DNA of 64,000 nt. Source: Methylocaldum sp035627495. Lineage in GTDB: Bacteria; Pseudomonadota; Gammaproteobacteria; Methylococcales; Methylococcaceae. Position 1 is the stretch's first letter, and each line of letters begins with the position of its first letter. Positions 45,579 to 54,333 of this stretch are shown piece after piece. The stretch is taken from NCBI RefSeq assembly GCF_035627495.1, contig NZ_DASPLO010000159.1, forward strand, positions 6,978 to 70,977, written 5' to 3'. Under the pieces are notes generated by a model, which was given only the letters and a program-made list of their open reading frames with translations, had not been told where the DNA came from and searched no databases. A program made the translations under genes and the position numbers.

Positions 45579-45595
45579 CGCACACAATGTGTGCG
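45579..45595 (+). promoter_or_regulatory. NtrC-like palindrome upstream of the porin gene
   Basis: CGCACACAATGTGTGCG is a near-perfect dyad of form GCAC-N7-GTGC, the NtrC consensus. It is about 212 bp from the -24 element; without the intervening 142-bp MITE and its 3-bp duplication the distance would be about 67 bp. Confidence 0.55.
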
Positions 45596-45638
45596 CTCAC
45601 CGGCACCGCGCCGCCTGCCGCCTTGTCCGGTTTGCTTA

Positions 45639-45780
45639 GAAGCTGTCTTCAAACGTCACGAGCGACGTCAGGACAAGGCGCGAAAGGGCGAAAAACCGGA
45701 GTGTACAGAGGCGTACATGAGGATTTTGAGCCCTTGAGCAACGCGCGTATGGCGGCGCGCAGTAGTTCGAAGACAGCTTC
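45639..45780. mobile_element. MITE-like element, copy 2
   Basis: 142 bp with perfect terminal inverted repeats GAAGCTGTCTTC/GAAGACAGCTTC, flanked by TTA duplications (45636-45638, 45781-45783) inside a CTTAG target. Same plan as 7693-7810: TNA duplication, GA-G-TGT ends, internal GTAC pairs, and a GCAGTAG block near one end. Non-coding. Confidence 0.8.
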
Positions 45781-45798
45781 TTAGCCCGTTAAACGGGC

Positions 45799-45817
45799 TT
45801 GGCACGCTTTCTGTTAA
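45799..45817 (+). promoter_or_regulatory. Sigma-54 promoter of the porin gene (leader 3)
   Basis: TTGGCACGCTTTCTGTTA has a perfect TTGGCACG -24 element; the -12 element is GT instead of GC at the right spacing (45813-45814). The predicted start is about 45826, 14 nt before the leader hairpin. Confidence 0.65.
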
Positions 45818-45839
45818 GACTATAAGCAACTAGAGTCGA

Positions 45840-45855
45840 GCGCCGACGGTGGCGC
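45840..45855 (+). promoter_or_regulatory. Hexaloop hairpin (leader 3)
   Basis: GCGCC/GGCGC closes the six-base loop GACGGT. Loop position 4 is G as expected for ANTAR recognition, but position 1 is G rather than A, so it is less canonical than leaders 1 and 2. The spacer TCGGACAAAGGCGTC then enters the terminator. Confidence 0.55.
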
Positions 45856-45870
45856 CCGGCTTTCGGACAA

Positions 45871-45914
45871 AGGCGTCCGCCCGCGGTATCGATATCGCGG
45901 ACGACGCCTTTTTT
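45871..45914 (+). terminator. Leader terminator upstream of the porin gene
   Basis: AGGCGTC pairs with GACGCCT and CCGCG with CGCGG, then a six-T run. It lies 38 bp before the start codon and after the promoter, so it is an attenuator like those at 18571 and 29785. Confidence 0.8.
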
Positions 45915-45952
45915 ATTATCTAATTTTAATCAGAACAAGTGGGGGTTCGGTC

Positions 45953-47221
45953 ATGCAGGTTATCAGTCGGCCGCTGAGCAGCGGCGGTTTTGTGCGGCTT
46001 TTCATGTTGGGGCTTAGCGCCACCAGCCCCGCCTTTGCGGAGGGCTTTAACGAGAGTATCGAGAAAGCGATGAATGTGGGGGGCGGCAAGTTCAACGTCG
46101 ACATCCGGTATCGGTTCGAATACGTGGATCAACAAAACCTGTCCGAGGTGGCCAAGGCCGACATGATCCGGACGCGCATCGGCTATCTGACTCCGGAATT
46201 CCACGGTTTCAAGGCATTCGCCGAATACGAAGGCAACCAGGACATCTTCACCAACGACTACAACAGCACCCGCAACGACAAAATACGCCATCCCGTCATC
46301 GCCGATCCCCAGGAGAACGAGGTCAACCAGTTATGGGTGAATTACGGCGGCCTGCCTCAAACCAACGTGAAAGTCGGCCGTCAGCGGATCATCTTCGACA
46401 ACCACCGCTTCATCGGCAACGTCATCTGGCGGCAACTGGAACAGACCTATGACGCCGTGGCCATCACCAACGCCAGCTTGCCCGACACTACCATCACCGC
46501 CGGTTACATTTGGAAGGTGCAGGACATCACCTCCCGCACCATCGGCATGAATTCGCCCGTCTTCAATATCGCCTATACCGGATTACCCTATGGGAAGTTC
46601 GTCGTTCACGGCGAATGGCTGGATTACGACAACAGAAACGAAAGCTTTCCGACCCGGACGTTCAATACCTTCACCAATTCCACCCAAACCGTAGGCGTCC
46701 GTTTTGACGGCGCGACGCCGATCACCGACAAGATCAAGGCCCTTTACACAGCCGAATACGCCTGGCAGGAGGACTACGCCGAAAACCCGAGAGACTTCAA
46801 GGTCGATTACTGGATGGCCGAAGGCGGCGTCGATCTGTGGGGCTTCGTCTTCAAAGGCTCATTCGAGGAACTGGGCTCGGACAACGGCCAGGGCTTCCGC
46901 ACGCCGCTCGCGACGCTGCACGCCTTTCAGGGCTGGGCGGACAAATTCCTGGTGACGCCCGCCGACGGCATCCGTGATGTGTACGGCACGTTCAAAACCA
47001 ATCTTTATGGCGTGGATCTCTGGTTCGTCTACCACGATTTCCGGGACGACACCGGCAACATCCGTTACGGCGAGGAATTCGACGTCCAAGTGGAGAAGAA
47101 ATTCGGCAAGCATTATTCCCTGCTCTTCAAGTTCGCCGACTACAACTCGTCCAATCCCAGGGCGTTCGCCGGCAACGTCGATACCCAGAAATGGTGGTTG
47201 CAGGCGGGCGTCAGTTTCTGA
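45953..47221 (+). CDS. Outer-membrane beta-barrel porin (alginate-export/OprB-like fold)
   Basis: A 422-residue predicted porin. Signal peptide 1-29 (RLFMLGLSATSPAFA), then alternating amphipathic strands and the outer-membrane C-terminal signature ending in Phe (WWLQAGVSF). Segments such as FNVDIRYRFEYVDQQN, MIRTRIGYLTPEFHGFKAFA and NVKVGRQRIIFDNHRFIGN resemble alginate-export-type barrels. Its sigma-54/terminator leader matches those of the nitrate transporters and follows nasT, so it is likely a nitrate-regulated outer-membrane pore, plausibly for nitrate entry. Substrate specificity is inferred only from regulation. Confidence 0.8.
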   Translation: MQVISRPLSSGGFVRLFMLGLSATSPAFAEGFNESIEKAMNVGGGKFNVDIRYRFEYVDQQNLSEVAKADMIRTRIGYLTPEFHGFKAFAEYEGNQDIFTNDYNSTRNDKIRHPVIADPQENEVNQLWVNYGGLPQTNVKVGRQRIIFDNHRFIGNVIWRQLEQTYDAVAITNASLPDTTITAGYIWKVQDITSRTIGMNSPVFNIAYTGLPYGKFVVHGEWLDYDNRNESFPTRTFNTFTNSTQTVGVRFDGATPITDKIKALYTAEYAWQEDYAENPRDFKVDYWMAEGGVDLWGFVFKGSFEELGSDNGQGFRTPLATLHAFQGWADKFLVTPADGIRDVYGTFKTNLYGVDLWFVYHDFRDDTGNIRYGEEFDVQVEKKFGKHYSLLFKFADYNSSNPRAFAGNVDTQKWWLQAGVSF

Positions 47222-47250
47222 TTCAACGTCTCGTTACACAAGGCAACAAT

Positions 47251-47282
47251 CCGCCGCAGAACTCGACAACCGGCGGTTTTGT
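47251..47282 (+). terminator. Terminator after the porin gene
   Basis: CCGCCG and CGGCGG stem with a 14-base loop, followed by TTTTGT, 30 bp after the porin stop. Confidence 0.6.
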
Positions 47283-47382
47283 CTACTGAGAATAAGGCGC
47301 CTTAATACTCCTTTTCCCGCAAGGAAAGAGCCGAGGTTGTGATTCGACTACGGCTTTACTTTGGAAAATTCAGGGACGAACC

Positions 47383-47913
47383 ATGAGTCTTAGGCTAGGT
47401 TCTCGACAAGATGGGTACGGTTTAACCACGACTTGGCATCTCGGAGCACCCAGGGAAACCGTCTGGGATGCCATGTTCGATACTCGGCTTAGTCCTCAAT
47501 GGTGGCCGTTTATAGAAAACGTCACCGAAATCGCACCCGGAGAACCCTCCGGTGTCGGCTTGGTGCTCCGCTATGTCTGGCGCACCAAGCTTCCATACAA
47601 ACTATGCATAGACATGGAGGTAACACGCATCGAACGCCCGGTCCTGCTCGAAGCTCGCGCTCTGGGAGAACTCGAAGGGTACAGTCGATGGGAGTTTCGG
47701 CCGAATGGCCGCAACGCGAAAGTAAACCACGACTGGAATGTCCACACGAAAAAGGCTTGGATGAATGCCCTGGCACCGATTCTAAGACCGGTATTCGCCT
47801 GGAATCATCGCGAAGTCATGAAAGCCGGCGGCGAAGGGTTGGCGCGGTTTTTGGGGGTTCCGCTGCTGGATTTCGGCCACGCTGTCCTCAGTTACGACCG
47901 ACATGGCGGGTAG
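47383..47913 (+). CDS. SRPBCC (START-like) superfamily protein
   Basis: A 176-residue soluble protein of the polyketide cyclase/dehydrase and lipid transport superfamily. The N-terminal TTWHLGAPRETVWDAMFDTR and then SPQWWPFIENVTEI are the usual SRPBCC start, followed by strands (LLEARALGELEGYSRWEF) and a long C-terminal helix (ALAPILRPVFAWNHREVMKA). No catalytic residues can be assigned. These proteins bind hydrophobic ligands in a helix-grip cavity. It is a single gene between the porin and a repeat region, with its own AGGGA site. Confidence 0.75.
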   Translation: MSLRLGSRQDGYGLTTTWHLGAPRETVWDAMFDTRLSPQWWPFIENVTEIAPGEPSGVGLVLRYVWRTKLPYKLCIDMEVTRIERPVLLEARALGELEGYSRWEFRPNGRNAKVNHDWNVHTKKAWMNALAPILRPVFAWNHREVMKAGGEGLARFLGVPLLDFGHAVLSYDRHGG

Positions 47914-48101
47914 TCTCGGCCAGGGATCATTCCGTTCGGACAGGTAAACGCCACGGAAAAAGCGCAACCCGACGCCGTTTTCGACTTCGAGAGTTAGAGC
48001 GTTTTTCATTTCGGTCTAGCGAGATCGATATCCCGAAGCGCTGCCCAAGGTGCCGCCGAAGGCGGCCACTCGTTTGGGAGCGGGGAGCCGCCCCGCACGC
48101 G

Positions 48102-48137
48102 GGTTCCTTTCTTTTGCTTGGCCAAAAGAAAGGAACC
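48102..48137. repeat. 15-bp perfect palindromic repeat
   Basis: GGTTCCTTTCTTTTG, six-base loop, CAAAAGAAAGGAACC. It lies in the 472-bp gap 47914-48385, which holds no credible gene. A second hairpin, GTAGCGCCCG/CGGGCGCTAC, follows at about 48310-48335. These are probably interspersed repeats or terminators for the convergent genes on each side. Confidence 0.6.
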
Positions 48138-48385
48138 AAAGAAAAGGCCACCCGGCGGACGCCCTGCTCCTGCGCGTCTCGTCCGGCACCGGGGCCGACC
48201 GAAGGCACGTCCGTGTGCCTCGGTCGCAGCGCGGCTTCCTGCCGCGCCCCGTTGGGCGATTCCGGTGCCGGACTCCGATGCTCGGGGCGTCCGAACGGGG
48301 CTAAGACCTGTAGCGCCCGCGATAACGGGCGCTACACCAGACCAGAAAATGCTCTAACAGGTCCGAGTAAACATCTATTTCCCGC

Positions 48386-50524
48386 TTAGAATCCCGACTC
48401 CCGAATCAACACTGCAACCGTTTGCCGCCACACCCGCTCCAGGAGACTTCGGGCGACGCCTTCCACCCGCGCCGCGCCACGGATCACCGGTTGAACGCCG
48501 GTTGGCGAAAAATCACCCTCGTCGGGCTTGAGGATCAATCGGTAGACCGCCGTTTCTGGAACTAGGGAGGAACCGGATCGGCTGACGGGACGGACCGGCA
48601 GCGGACCCTCGTAGAGCGAGGCGAAATAAGGGGGCAGTGCGGCGGCGCTGGCGTGATCGACCCGGATCACATGGCAGTTCACCGGCGGGAGGCTAGGATC
48701 ATCCGGATAGAAACGCGCCGGCGCCCCCTCCTTGATCAGCAGCAATTCGTCTTCGGCGATATAGGCTTCGAGCATCGGGCGATCGGGATCGACCACCACC
48801 ATCAAGCGTTCCCCTTCGCCCAGCCATTGCCCGATATCCGCCTGATCGCTCACATCCCGGATGACTCCCGCCATCGGAGCCTGGACGGTCAATTCCCGAC
48901 GCTGTTCCTGAAAACCGGACAGCTTCGCCGTGGATGTCTCCAGTTGTTTAAGCAGCACCTGGCGTTGCTCCATCAATTTCAGCTCCAGCCCGAAATAGGC
49001 CAGTTGCCATTGGAGCAGATCGACCTCTTGGCGCGCTTCGTCAAGCTTGTAGTCGAGGTCCGCGGAACTCAGGACCGCCAGCGGCTGCCCGGCTGTGACG
49101 CGTTGGTTATCGCCGGCCAGAAGAGCGTCCAAACGGGCGCCGTGCCGAACAAAGATTTCGGCATAGTTTTCGACCTTCAGCAGCGCGGGAACTTGAACGC
49201 CGGTGCGCCAGGGCACGAGCAGCAAGCCCGATAGAAAGACCGCGCAGGCCCAGGTGATCCGGGTCCGACGGGCGTTGAAGGCGTGGGCCGGCAGCCGGCG
49301 CCAGACCAGCAGTTCCCGTGCCACGGGCAGTGCGACGAACCAACCGACTTCCACCAGCATGAGCAACAATCCGGCGAGCTTGAAAAAGAAGTGATAGACC
49401 AGCAGGGCGATGCCGAGGAACAGAAAAAACCGGTACAGCCAGGTGCACCAGGCATAAACGATGAAGAAACGCGCCCTTCGCGCCGGCAGTCTTTCCGGCG
49501 GGGCGTCGGCAATACCGAACAGCAGGCGGCGCAAGTGCCAGCGCGTATACGCGAAAGAGCGCGGCTGTAAATTGTCCACGCCCAGCCAATCGGCCAAGAG
49601 GTAATAGCCGTCCAGACGCATGAAGGGGTTCAGATTGATGCCCAAGGTCAACAGCCAACCGGAGGTGGCCAACAAAAACGCGGCGCTCCGCACCGGACCG
49701 TCAGGCAGGAAACTCCACAATAAGGTGCAGACGGCCGCGAGTCCCGTTTCCGCGGCGACGCCGGCCCCGGCGATGGCGAGCCGGGGCCGGCGCGCGACAA
49801 TCTGCCAGGCGTCGCCGACATCGGTGTAGAGCATGGGCCACATGACCATGAAGGCCACGCCCATGGTGGGAATGCGGCAACCGTAGCGGAACGCAGTGAA
49901 CGCATGCCCCAGCTCGTGGACGATTTTGGCCGCACTGATGGCGGCGGCGTAATAGACCAAACCGGACCAGTCGAAAAAATGCAGGAAGGTACCGATGAAC
50001 CGCTCCCATTGCCGCGATATCAGATAAAGGCCGATCAGCGCGAGCAGCGCCAGCGTCAGGGCGACGTATCCGGAGTAGATCCAGGCGATGCGGGGGTAAA
50101 TCCGGGCCAGAAAGCGATGGGGATGGAACAGCGGAACGCGGAAGAATAAATAATTGTGCAACAGCGTGGCCCACGGGCTCCGGCGGGCTTTTTGCGCCTG
50201 CTCCAGGAAGCGGCGGCTATCGACGCCGGGCATGCGCAATAAGCTGTGTCGTCCGAGAAATTCCGCAAAGCCGCCGATGTCGTTCGCGCTCACCGTCAGT
50301 GTCGTCTGCGTGTTTACGGCCTCGGCGATAGCGGACGGCTCGCCCAGATGCCAACGGGACAGAACCTCGAACTCCCGCCAACCGATACGAAAAAACCGGT
50401 TGCTCGCCGGATCGTGCAGGGTCCAGGTCGGCGCGCCATCGACCTGGCGCGGACCGGGAAGGAGCGTGAGTTCCTCGCGCAGCGGCGGCAAACCTTGAGG
50501 CTGTCCCGCTATAACCCGAGCCAT
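48386..50524 (-). CDS. PqqD-like domain / M50 metalloprotease / HlyD adaptor fusion
   Basis: A 712-residue membrane protein. Residues about 30-97 look like a PqqD-like winged helix (TWTLHDPASNRFFRIGWREF). Residues about 140-420 are a multi-helix M50 (site-2 protease) core with HELGH (H203, E204, H207) and NPFMRLDGYYLLADWL (D305), a complete zinc site. Residues about 435-712 are a HlyD-type adaptor: lipoyl half, coiled coil, LTVQAPMAGVIRDV. Such fusions occur in export loci for peptides and large proteins. Its start overlaps the end of the next HlyD gene by 16 bp. Substrate unknown; the giant protein at 54334 is the obvious candidate. Confidence 0.85.
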   Translation of the reverse strand: MARVIAGQPQGLPPLREELTLLPGPRQVDGAPTWTLHDPASNRFFRIGWREFEVLSRWHLGEPSAIAEAVNTQTTLTVSANDIGGFAEFLGRHSLLRMPGVDSRRFLEQAQKARRSPWATLLHNYLFFRVPLFHPHRFLARIYPRIAWIYSGYVALTLALLALIGLYLISRQWERFIGTFLHFFDWSGLVYYAAAISAAKIVHELGHAFTAFRYGCRIPTMGVAFMVMWPMLYTDVGDAWQIVARRPRLAIAGAGVAAETGLAAVCTLLWSFLPDGPVRSAAFLLATSGWLLTLGINLNPFMRLDGYYLLADWLGVDNLQPRSFAYTRWHLRRLLFGIADAPPERLPARRARFFIVYAWCTWLYRFFLFLGIALLVYHFFFKLAGLLLMLVEVGWFVALPVARELLVWRRLPAHAFNARRTRITWACAVFLSGLLLVPWRTGVQVPALLKVENYAEIFVRHGARLDALLAGDNQRVTAGQPLAVLSSADLDYKLDEARQEVDLLQWQLAYFGLELKLMEQRQVLLKQLETSTAKLSGFQEQRRELTVQAPMAGVIRDVSDQADIGQWLGEGERLMVVVDPDRPMLEAYIAEDELLLIKEGAPARFYPDDPSLPPVNCHVIRVDHASAAALPPYFASLYEGPLPVRPVSRSGSSLVPETAVYRLILKPDEGDFSPTGVQPVIRGAARVEGVARSLLERVWRQTVAVLIRESGF

Positions 50525-51846
50525 TGCCGGAGAGCCGCCAGGGGGCGGCGAAACACGTAATAAAACAAAGTAACCCGCTGGCCGTACAGTTTGGCGGTTC
50601 CCCTCAAGCCAATTCGGGGCAGGGCCTGGTTTTTCAAGTAGCGTGCTTTAAGGCGGTAGGCCAGGACGTCGTCGGTCGTCACTTCGGCCTGATAGCTCGC
50701 CGAATGGAGCCGGGCCTCGATGGGACGCTGGGGCGCGATGTTGAGGAACATCGCGACCTCGGCATTGTCCTCCAGCCGGATAAAGTCGGCCACCGGCAGC
50801 CGGATTTCCAATTCCACGTCATGGGGATCGGCGACCATGAGCAAGCGCTCGCCGATTTCCACCGGACGTCCCATCCAATCGTGCTCGTCGCTGAAAATGG
50901 CAATGCCGGCGTGAGGCGCTGTCACCCGGGAGCGCACCAGCAGGTCTTCCATATAGCTCACTTCGGCCGCGTGTTGTTCCATGCGCCCCTTGAGAATCGT
51001 CAACTCCGCCTTGCTTTTATCGTCGAATACGGCCGACTGGGCCGCGCGGCGATAATCCGCCTCGGCGACGGCCAATGACTTCTTCGCCACCTCCAGCCGG
51101 TTTTTCAAGTCGGTGTCTTCCAGGGTCAACAGGAGTTGATCCTTTTCCACCGGCAAGTTGGGCTCAATCTGAAAGTGATCGACCACACCCTGCAACGGCG
51201 AGCGCACAATGGTCGGATCGGCCGCCACCACCTCGGCCGGCGCCAGCACCGATTGGCGGATCGGCAGGCAAAAAATCAAAGCCGTGGTCAAAACCAGCCA
51301 AAGCGTTTTCCGCCCGATCCGGATATCCCGCCACCATCGACTCCGCGTCTGCAATGCTTGCCAGGCGTGGCCGTAGGCATCGGCCAACTCCCCCAGCAAA
51401 TGGATCTCCCCTTCGTTCCAGGCTTGGTCTCTGGCTAATAAAAGCGCACCCGGCAAGGGCCCGCCCTTGGCAGGGAAAGGCAGCCAAAGGGCATGGCGGG
51501 GCAGCCATCGTTTCCAATCTTCCCGCAACTCCGGCGGCAGATCCTCGGCTTGAAAGGCTGCGGCGTTTTCGCCCGGTCCCTGGCCGAGATGCTCTCCCAG
51601 CCGCTGAAGCCATGTCACGTAAGGCGCATGGGGATCGACCAGCGCGATCCCGGACACCGCGGCGACTTTAGATTGTGGCAGGGCCTGCCACAACGCCGCC
51701 TGGCGGTATTCCAGCAACTGGCGGGTGTCGTTGACCGCGATGAACGCCAGCTCCGCGAGTTCCGCCGCGTGGCGCGCATTTTTTTGCAGCAGCAACAGGG
51801 TGGTCAGCCCGATAAGCTGACGTCGTTCGGCATGGGCCGCATTCAC
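50509..51846 (-). CDS. HlyD family adaptor with N-terminal GAF-like region
   Basis: A 445-residue inner-membrane adaptor. Residues 1-165 are helical/GAF-like (RQLIGLTTLLLLQKNARHAA, LWQALPQSKVAAVSGIALVD) and cytoplasmic by topology. One membrane helix (TLWLVLTTALIFCLP) follows near 180, then the HlyD barrel-hairpin region (VLAPAEVVAADPTIVRSPLQ, KNRLEVAKKSLAVAEADYRR, APHAGIAIF). The start is GTG at 51846. It forms a set with the M50-HlyD fusion, the next adaptor and the TolC-like protein, all on the minus strand. Confidence 0.82.
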   Translation of the reverse strand: MNAAHAERRQLIGLTTLLLLQKNARHAAELAELAFIAVNDTRQLLEYRQAALWQALPQSKVAAVSGIALVDPHAPYVTWLQRLGEHLGQGPGENAAAFQAEDLPPELREDWKRWLPRHALWLPFPAKGGPLPGALLLARDQAWNEGEIHLLGELADAYGHAWQALQTRSRWWRDIRIGRKTLWLVLTTALIFCLPIRQSVLAPAEVVAADPTIVRSPLQGVVDHFQIEPNLPVEKDQLLLTLEDTDLKNRLEVAKKSLAVAEADYRRAAQSAVFDDKSKAELTILKGRMEQHAAEVSYMEDLLVRSRVTAPHAGIAIFSDEHDWMGRPVEIGERLLMVADPHDVELEIRLPVADFIRLEDNAEVAMFLNIAPQRPIEARLHSASYQAEVTTDDVLAYRLKARYLKNQALPRIGLRGTAKLYGQRVTLFYYVFRRPLAALRQWLGL

Positions 51847-51855
51847 GGGAAGGCT

Positions 51856-52638
51856 CTAAGGGTGATGGAGGTTGAAGATCGCCTTGCCGCTCATGCCGGG
51901 GACCAATTCCGGGGGCTGGCCGGTAATCTGGGCCACTAGCGGTATGGATTGGCTCACGGCGTCGATACGCGCCCCCAAAGTGACGATTTCGGCCACATAG
52001 CCCTTGCCGGTTTCCTCCACCTGGACGTTGAACCGTTCGCCGGTCTTGAGCCAGCGCAGCCAAACCGACGGCACGATCAGGCGCAGTTCCAATTGGCGAT
52101 CGTTGAGGATCTCCATGATCGGGTCGCCGATTTTCACGTATTGATGGGCATGGGCGGAAATCTGCACCACCCGCCCGTCGAAGGGTGCCGTCACCTGGCA
52201 TTTCGACAGATAGGCTTTGTTCAAGGCGATATCGGCCTGGGCTTCCGCCACCTTGGCCGCCGCCAGTTCCACTTCCAAGCTGCTGATGGATTGCAGCTTG
52301 GACAGGCGCGAGTTGACCTCGTAGGTCTTCTGCGCGCCGTGCAGCACCGCCTGGGCTTTGTTCAACTGGGCCTGCTGAACGGCGCAGTCGAAGCCGATCA
52401 GGGTTTGGCCGCGCGTGAAACGCTCGCCCTCCCGCACCGTCAGTTGAAGGATCTTGGCGGGCAGTTCCGCCGAGAGGGTCGTGGTGTGACGGGGGTTGAG
52501 CTGGGCGCGAATCTCGGGTTGGGGAGGCACCGTAAGCGCCGGGCCGCTGCCGTCTTCCGCCATGCACGGCGATAAGGCGACAACGATCCATAGGCCGGCG
52601 GCAATACCGGCGATCCGGGCTGTCAAAGGCACAATCAT
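51856..52638 (-). CDS. Periplasmic adaptor subunit (HlyD/RND type)
   Basis: A 260-residue exported adaptor. N-terminal hydrophobic signal (IAGIAAGLWIVVALSPCMA), then a lipoyl half (LPAKILQLTVREGERFTRGQ), a short coiled coil (CAVQQAQLNKAQAVLHGAQK), the second half (KCQVTAPFDGRVVQISAHAH) and a beta-barrel. It is shorter than typical RND adaptors (about 370). It is the middle partner linking the inner-membrane HlyD proteins and the TolC-like channel, whose gene ends 5 bp upstream of it. Confidence 0.85.
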   Translation of the reverse strand: MIVPLTARIAGIAAGLWIVVALSPCMAEDGSGPALTVPPQPEIRAQLNPRHTTTLSAELPAKILQLTVREGERFTRGQTLIGFDCAVQQAQLNKAQAVLHGAQKTYEVNSRLSKLQSISSLEVELAAAKVAEAQADIALNKAYLSKCQVTAPFDGRVVQISAHAHQYVKIGDPIMEILNDRQLELRLIVPSVWLRWLKTGERFNVQVEETGKGYVAEIVTLGARIDAVSQSIPLVAQITGQPPELVPGMSGKAIFNLHHP

Positions 52639-52643
52639 CTCCC

Positions 52644-54284
52644 TTAACCGGACGTCCGATCGGAATGATCGAAACGCGAAGAAATGGCGTCACCGCCCTT
52701 CTCTTTTCCGTTAATGCCATTTTCGCCCGTCGACCGTGGCGCGGTCTGGAGCTGGGGGAAATGTCCTTGCATCCATTCGAAATCGACCGCTTTGAGCGCC
52801 TTGGCCAGCGACTTGACGTCATGCCCGTCCACGGCGTCAGGCAGCGGGTCGATGCCCAGCGAGACGTACAGCTGGCCGGTGGCCGCCTGGACATCGGCAA
52901 AGGCTTGGTTGCGCTGGAGCTTGGTGAGCACCGCTTCGACCGATGAGCGTATCCGCTGCAACGGGCTCATGGCCTCGTTCATCACGCTGTTTTCAGTATG
53001 TTGATTGATTTTCTGGGTCAAATCGTCGAGTTCCCTCGACCACTCGTATTGCTTTTTGGCTAGACTCAGCTGTTCCTGGGTCAGGTGCACTTGGGTGAGG
53101 ATGGCCATGTGCGCCGCCAAGCGGCGGGAGTCCGCCAACGCCTTCTGATTGTCGGCATTTTCGATGGCCGCCGGAGCCGACAGCAATTCCATGACGTTCT
53201 TGGAAATTTGCGCGCCGATTTCGGCCCAGTTCTGGTTGAGCAGGTACGAGTTGCTGTCGTAATGGCCGCCGAAGTTGACTTCCACACCGGGTAGCAAGCG
53301 CAGCAAAGCCTTCCGGGTTTCCGCCACGCTGATGCGGGTCTGGTACATTTCCTGGCGCAATTCCGGACGGAGTTGCAGGGCCAGTTCTTCCATCCGGGTT
53401 ATGGGCAGGTCCAGCGCCGGCAAGGCCATTTGATCGGGATTTTCCGGTTCGGCCAAAGGCACCGGGCGATTCAACGGCAGGTTGAGCAGCCCCATTAGTT
53501 CGGCCTTGGCCATTTTCTGCTGTTCTAGCAGGGTTTCCAGGCGACGGACGATTTCCACCAATGCTCTGCGGTATTGCAGGGCTTCCAGGGGAGATTGCAG
53601 TTTTTCCTGTTCCGCTTCCCGCGACAAGGCCAGCGCCTCGCTGGCTTCCTCCAGGACCGGCAGGATCTCGCGTTCGGTCCGTTGCGCGCTGACGGCCCGC
53701 CAGTAGGCGTTGCGCACATCCTGCATGAGCTTGTGGGAGATTTTCCGCCGGTTTTCTTCCGCGATCAGGGCGCGGTTGCCTTCCTGCTGGGCTCGGAAAT
53801 AGCTCACGCCGAAATCCAGAATGTTCCAGCGGAACACCAGGTCGCCCAAATAGCGGGTCCGGTCTTGAGAGGTCGACGTCACCAGGGATTGCTCGCCGGT
53901 TTCGATCGCCTTGCTGCTCGATGCGTTGAAATTGGTGCGGTCACGGTAGCCGGCGTCGGCCATCAGTTGGGGCAGCAGATCGAATCGCGCCAGGGTAGCG
54001 CCCCCTTCGGCCACCGCCTTTTCCATCATTTTGACGCGGTGGTCCAGGTTATATTTGAGCGCCCGCGCCATCGCCTCGTAAAGGGTTAAGGGTTGCGTGA
54101 CCGGTTCCTGCTGCGTGAACAAAACGGCCTGGTCTTCCGTTAGCACCGTTTGCCGCTCCTGCAGGCTCAAGGGCTTCGGTTTCAAGCCGCACCCTGACAG
54201 CAGCCCCCCGGCCGCCACCGCTAACGCCATCCCCGCTGTCGCCCCCCTGAGGCATCGATTCGACCTGATTCGCATGTGCTTCAT
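52644..54284 (-). CDS. TolC family outer-membrane channel lipoprotein
   Basis: A 546-residue outer-membrane efflux protein. ATG 54284 (MKHMRIRSNRCLRG) was chosen because AAAGG precedes it and it opens a lipoprotein signal with lipobox LSGC near residue 30; the longer frame to 54464 overlaps the giant gene's tail. The body shows the OEP repeats: long alpha-helical pairs (LTLYEAMARALKYNLDHRVK, EALQYRRALVEIVRRLETLL) and a second half ending near DVQAATGQLYVSLGIDPLPD. It provides the outer-membrane exit of the secretion set. Confidence 0.88.
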   Translation of the reverse strand: MKHMRIRSNRCLRGATAGMALAVAAGGLLSGCGLKPKPLSLQERQTVLTEDQAVLFTQQEPVTQPLTLYEAMARALKYNLDHRVKMMEKAVAEGGATLARFDLLPQLMADAGYRDRTNFNASSSKAIETGEQSLVTSTSQDRTRYLGDLVFRWNILDFGVSYFRAQQEGNRALIAEENRRKISHKLMQDVRNAYWRAVSAQRTEREILPVLEEASEALALSREAEQEKLQSPLEALQYRRALVEIVRRLETLLEQQKMAKAELMGLLNLPLNRPVPLAEPENPDQMALPALDLPITRMEELALQLRPELRQEMYQTRISVAETRKALLRLLPGVEVNFGGHYDSNSYLLNQNWAEIGAQISKNVMELLSAPAAIENADNQKALADSRRLAAHMAILTQVHLTQEQLSLAKKQYEWSRELDDLTQKINQHTENSVMNEAMSPLQRIRSSVEAVLTKLQRNQAFADVQAATGQLYVSLGIDPLPDAVDGHDVKSLAKALKAVDFEWMQGHFPQLQTAPRSTGENGINGKEKGGDAISSRFDHSDRTSG

Positions 54285-54333
54285 TACCTTTCTTTTTCTT
54301 ATTGAATTTTTTGTAAAAACTATCGCCCCGATC

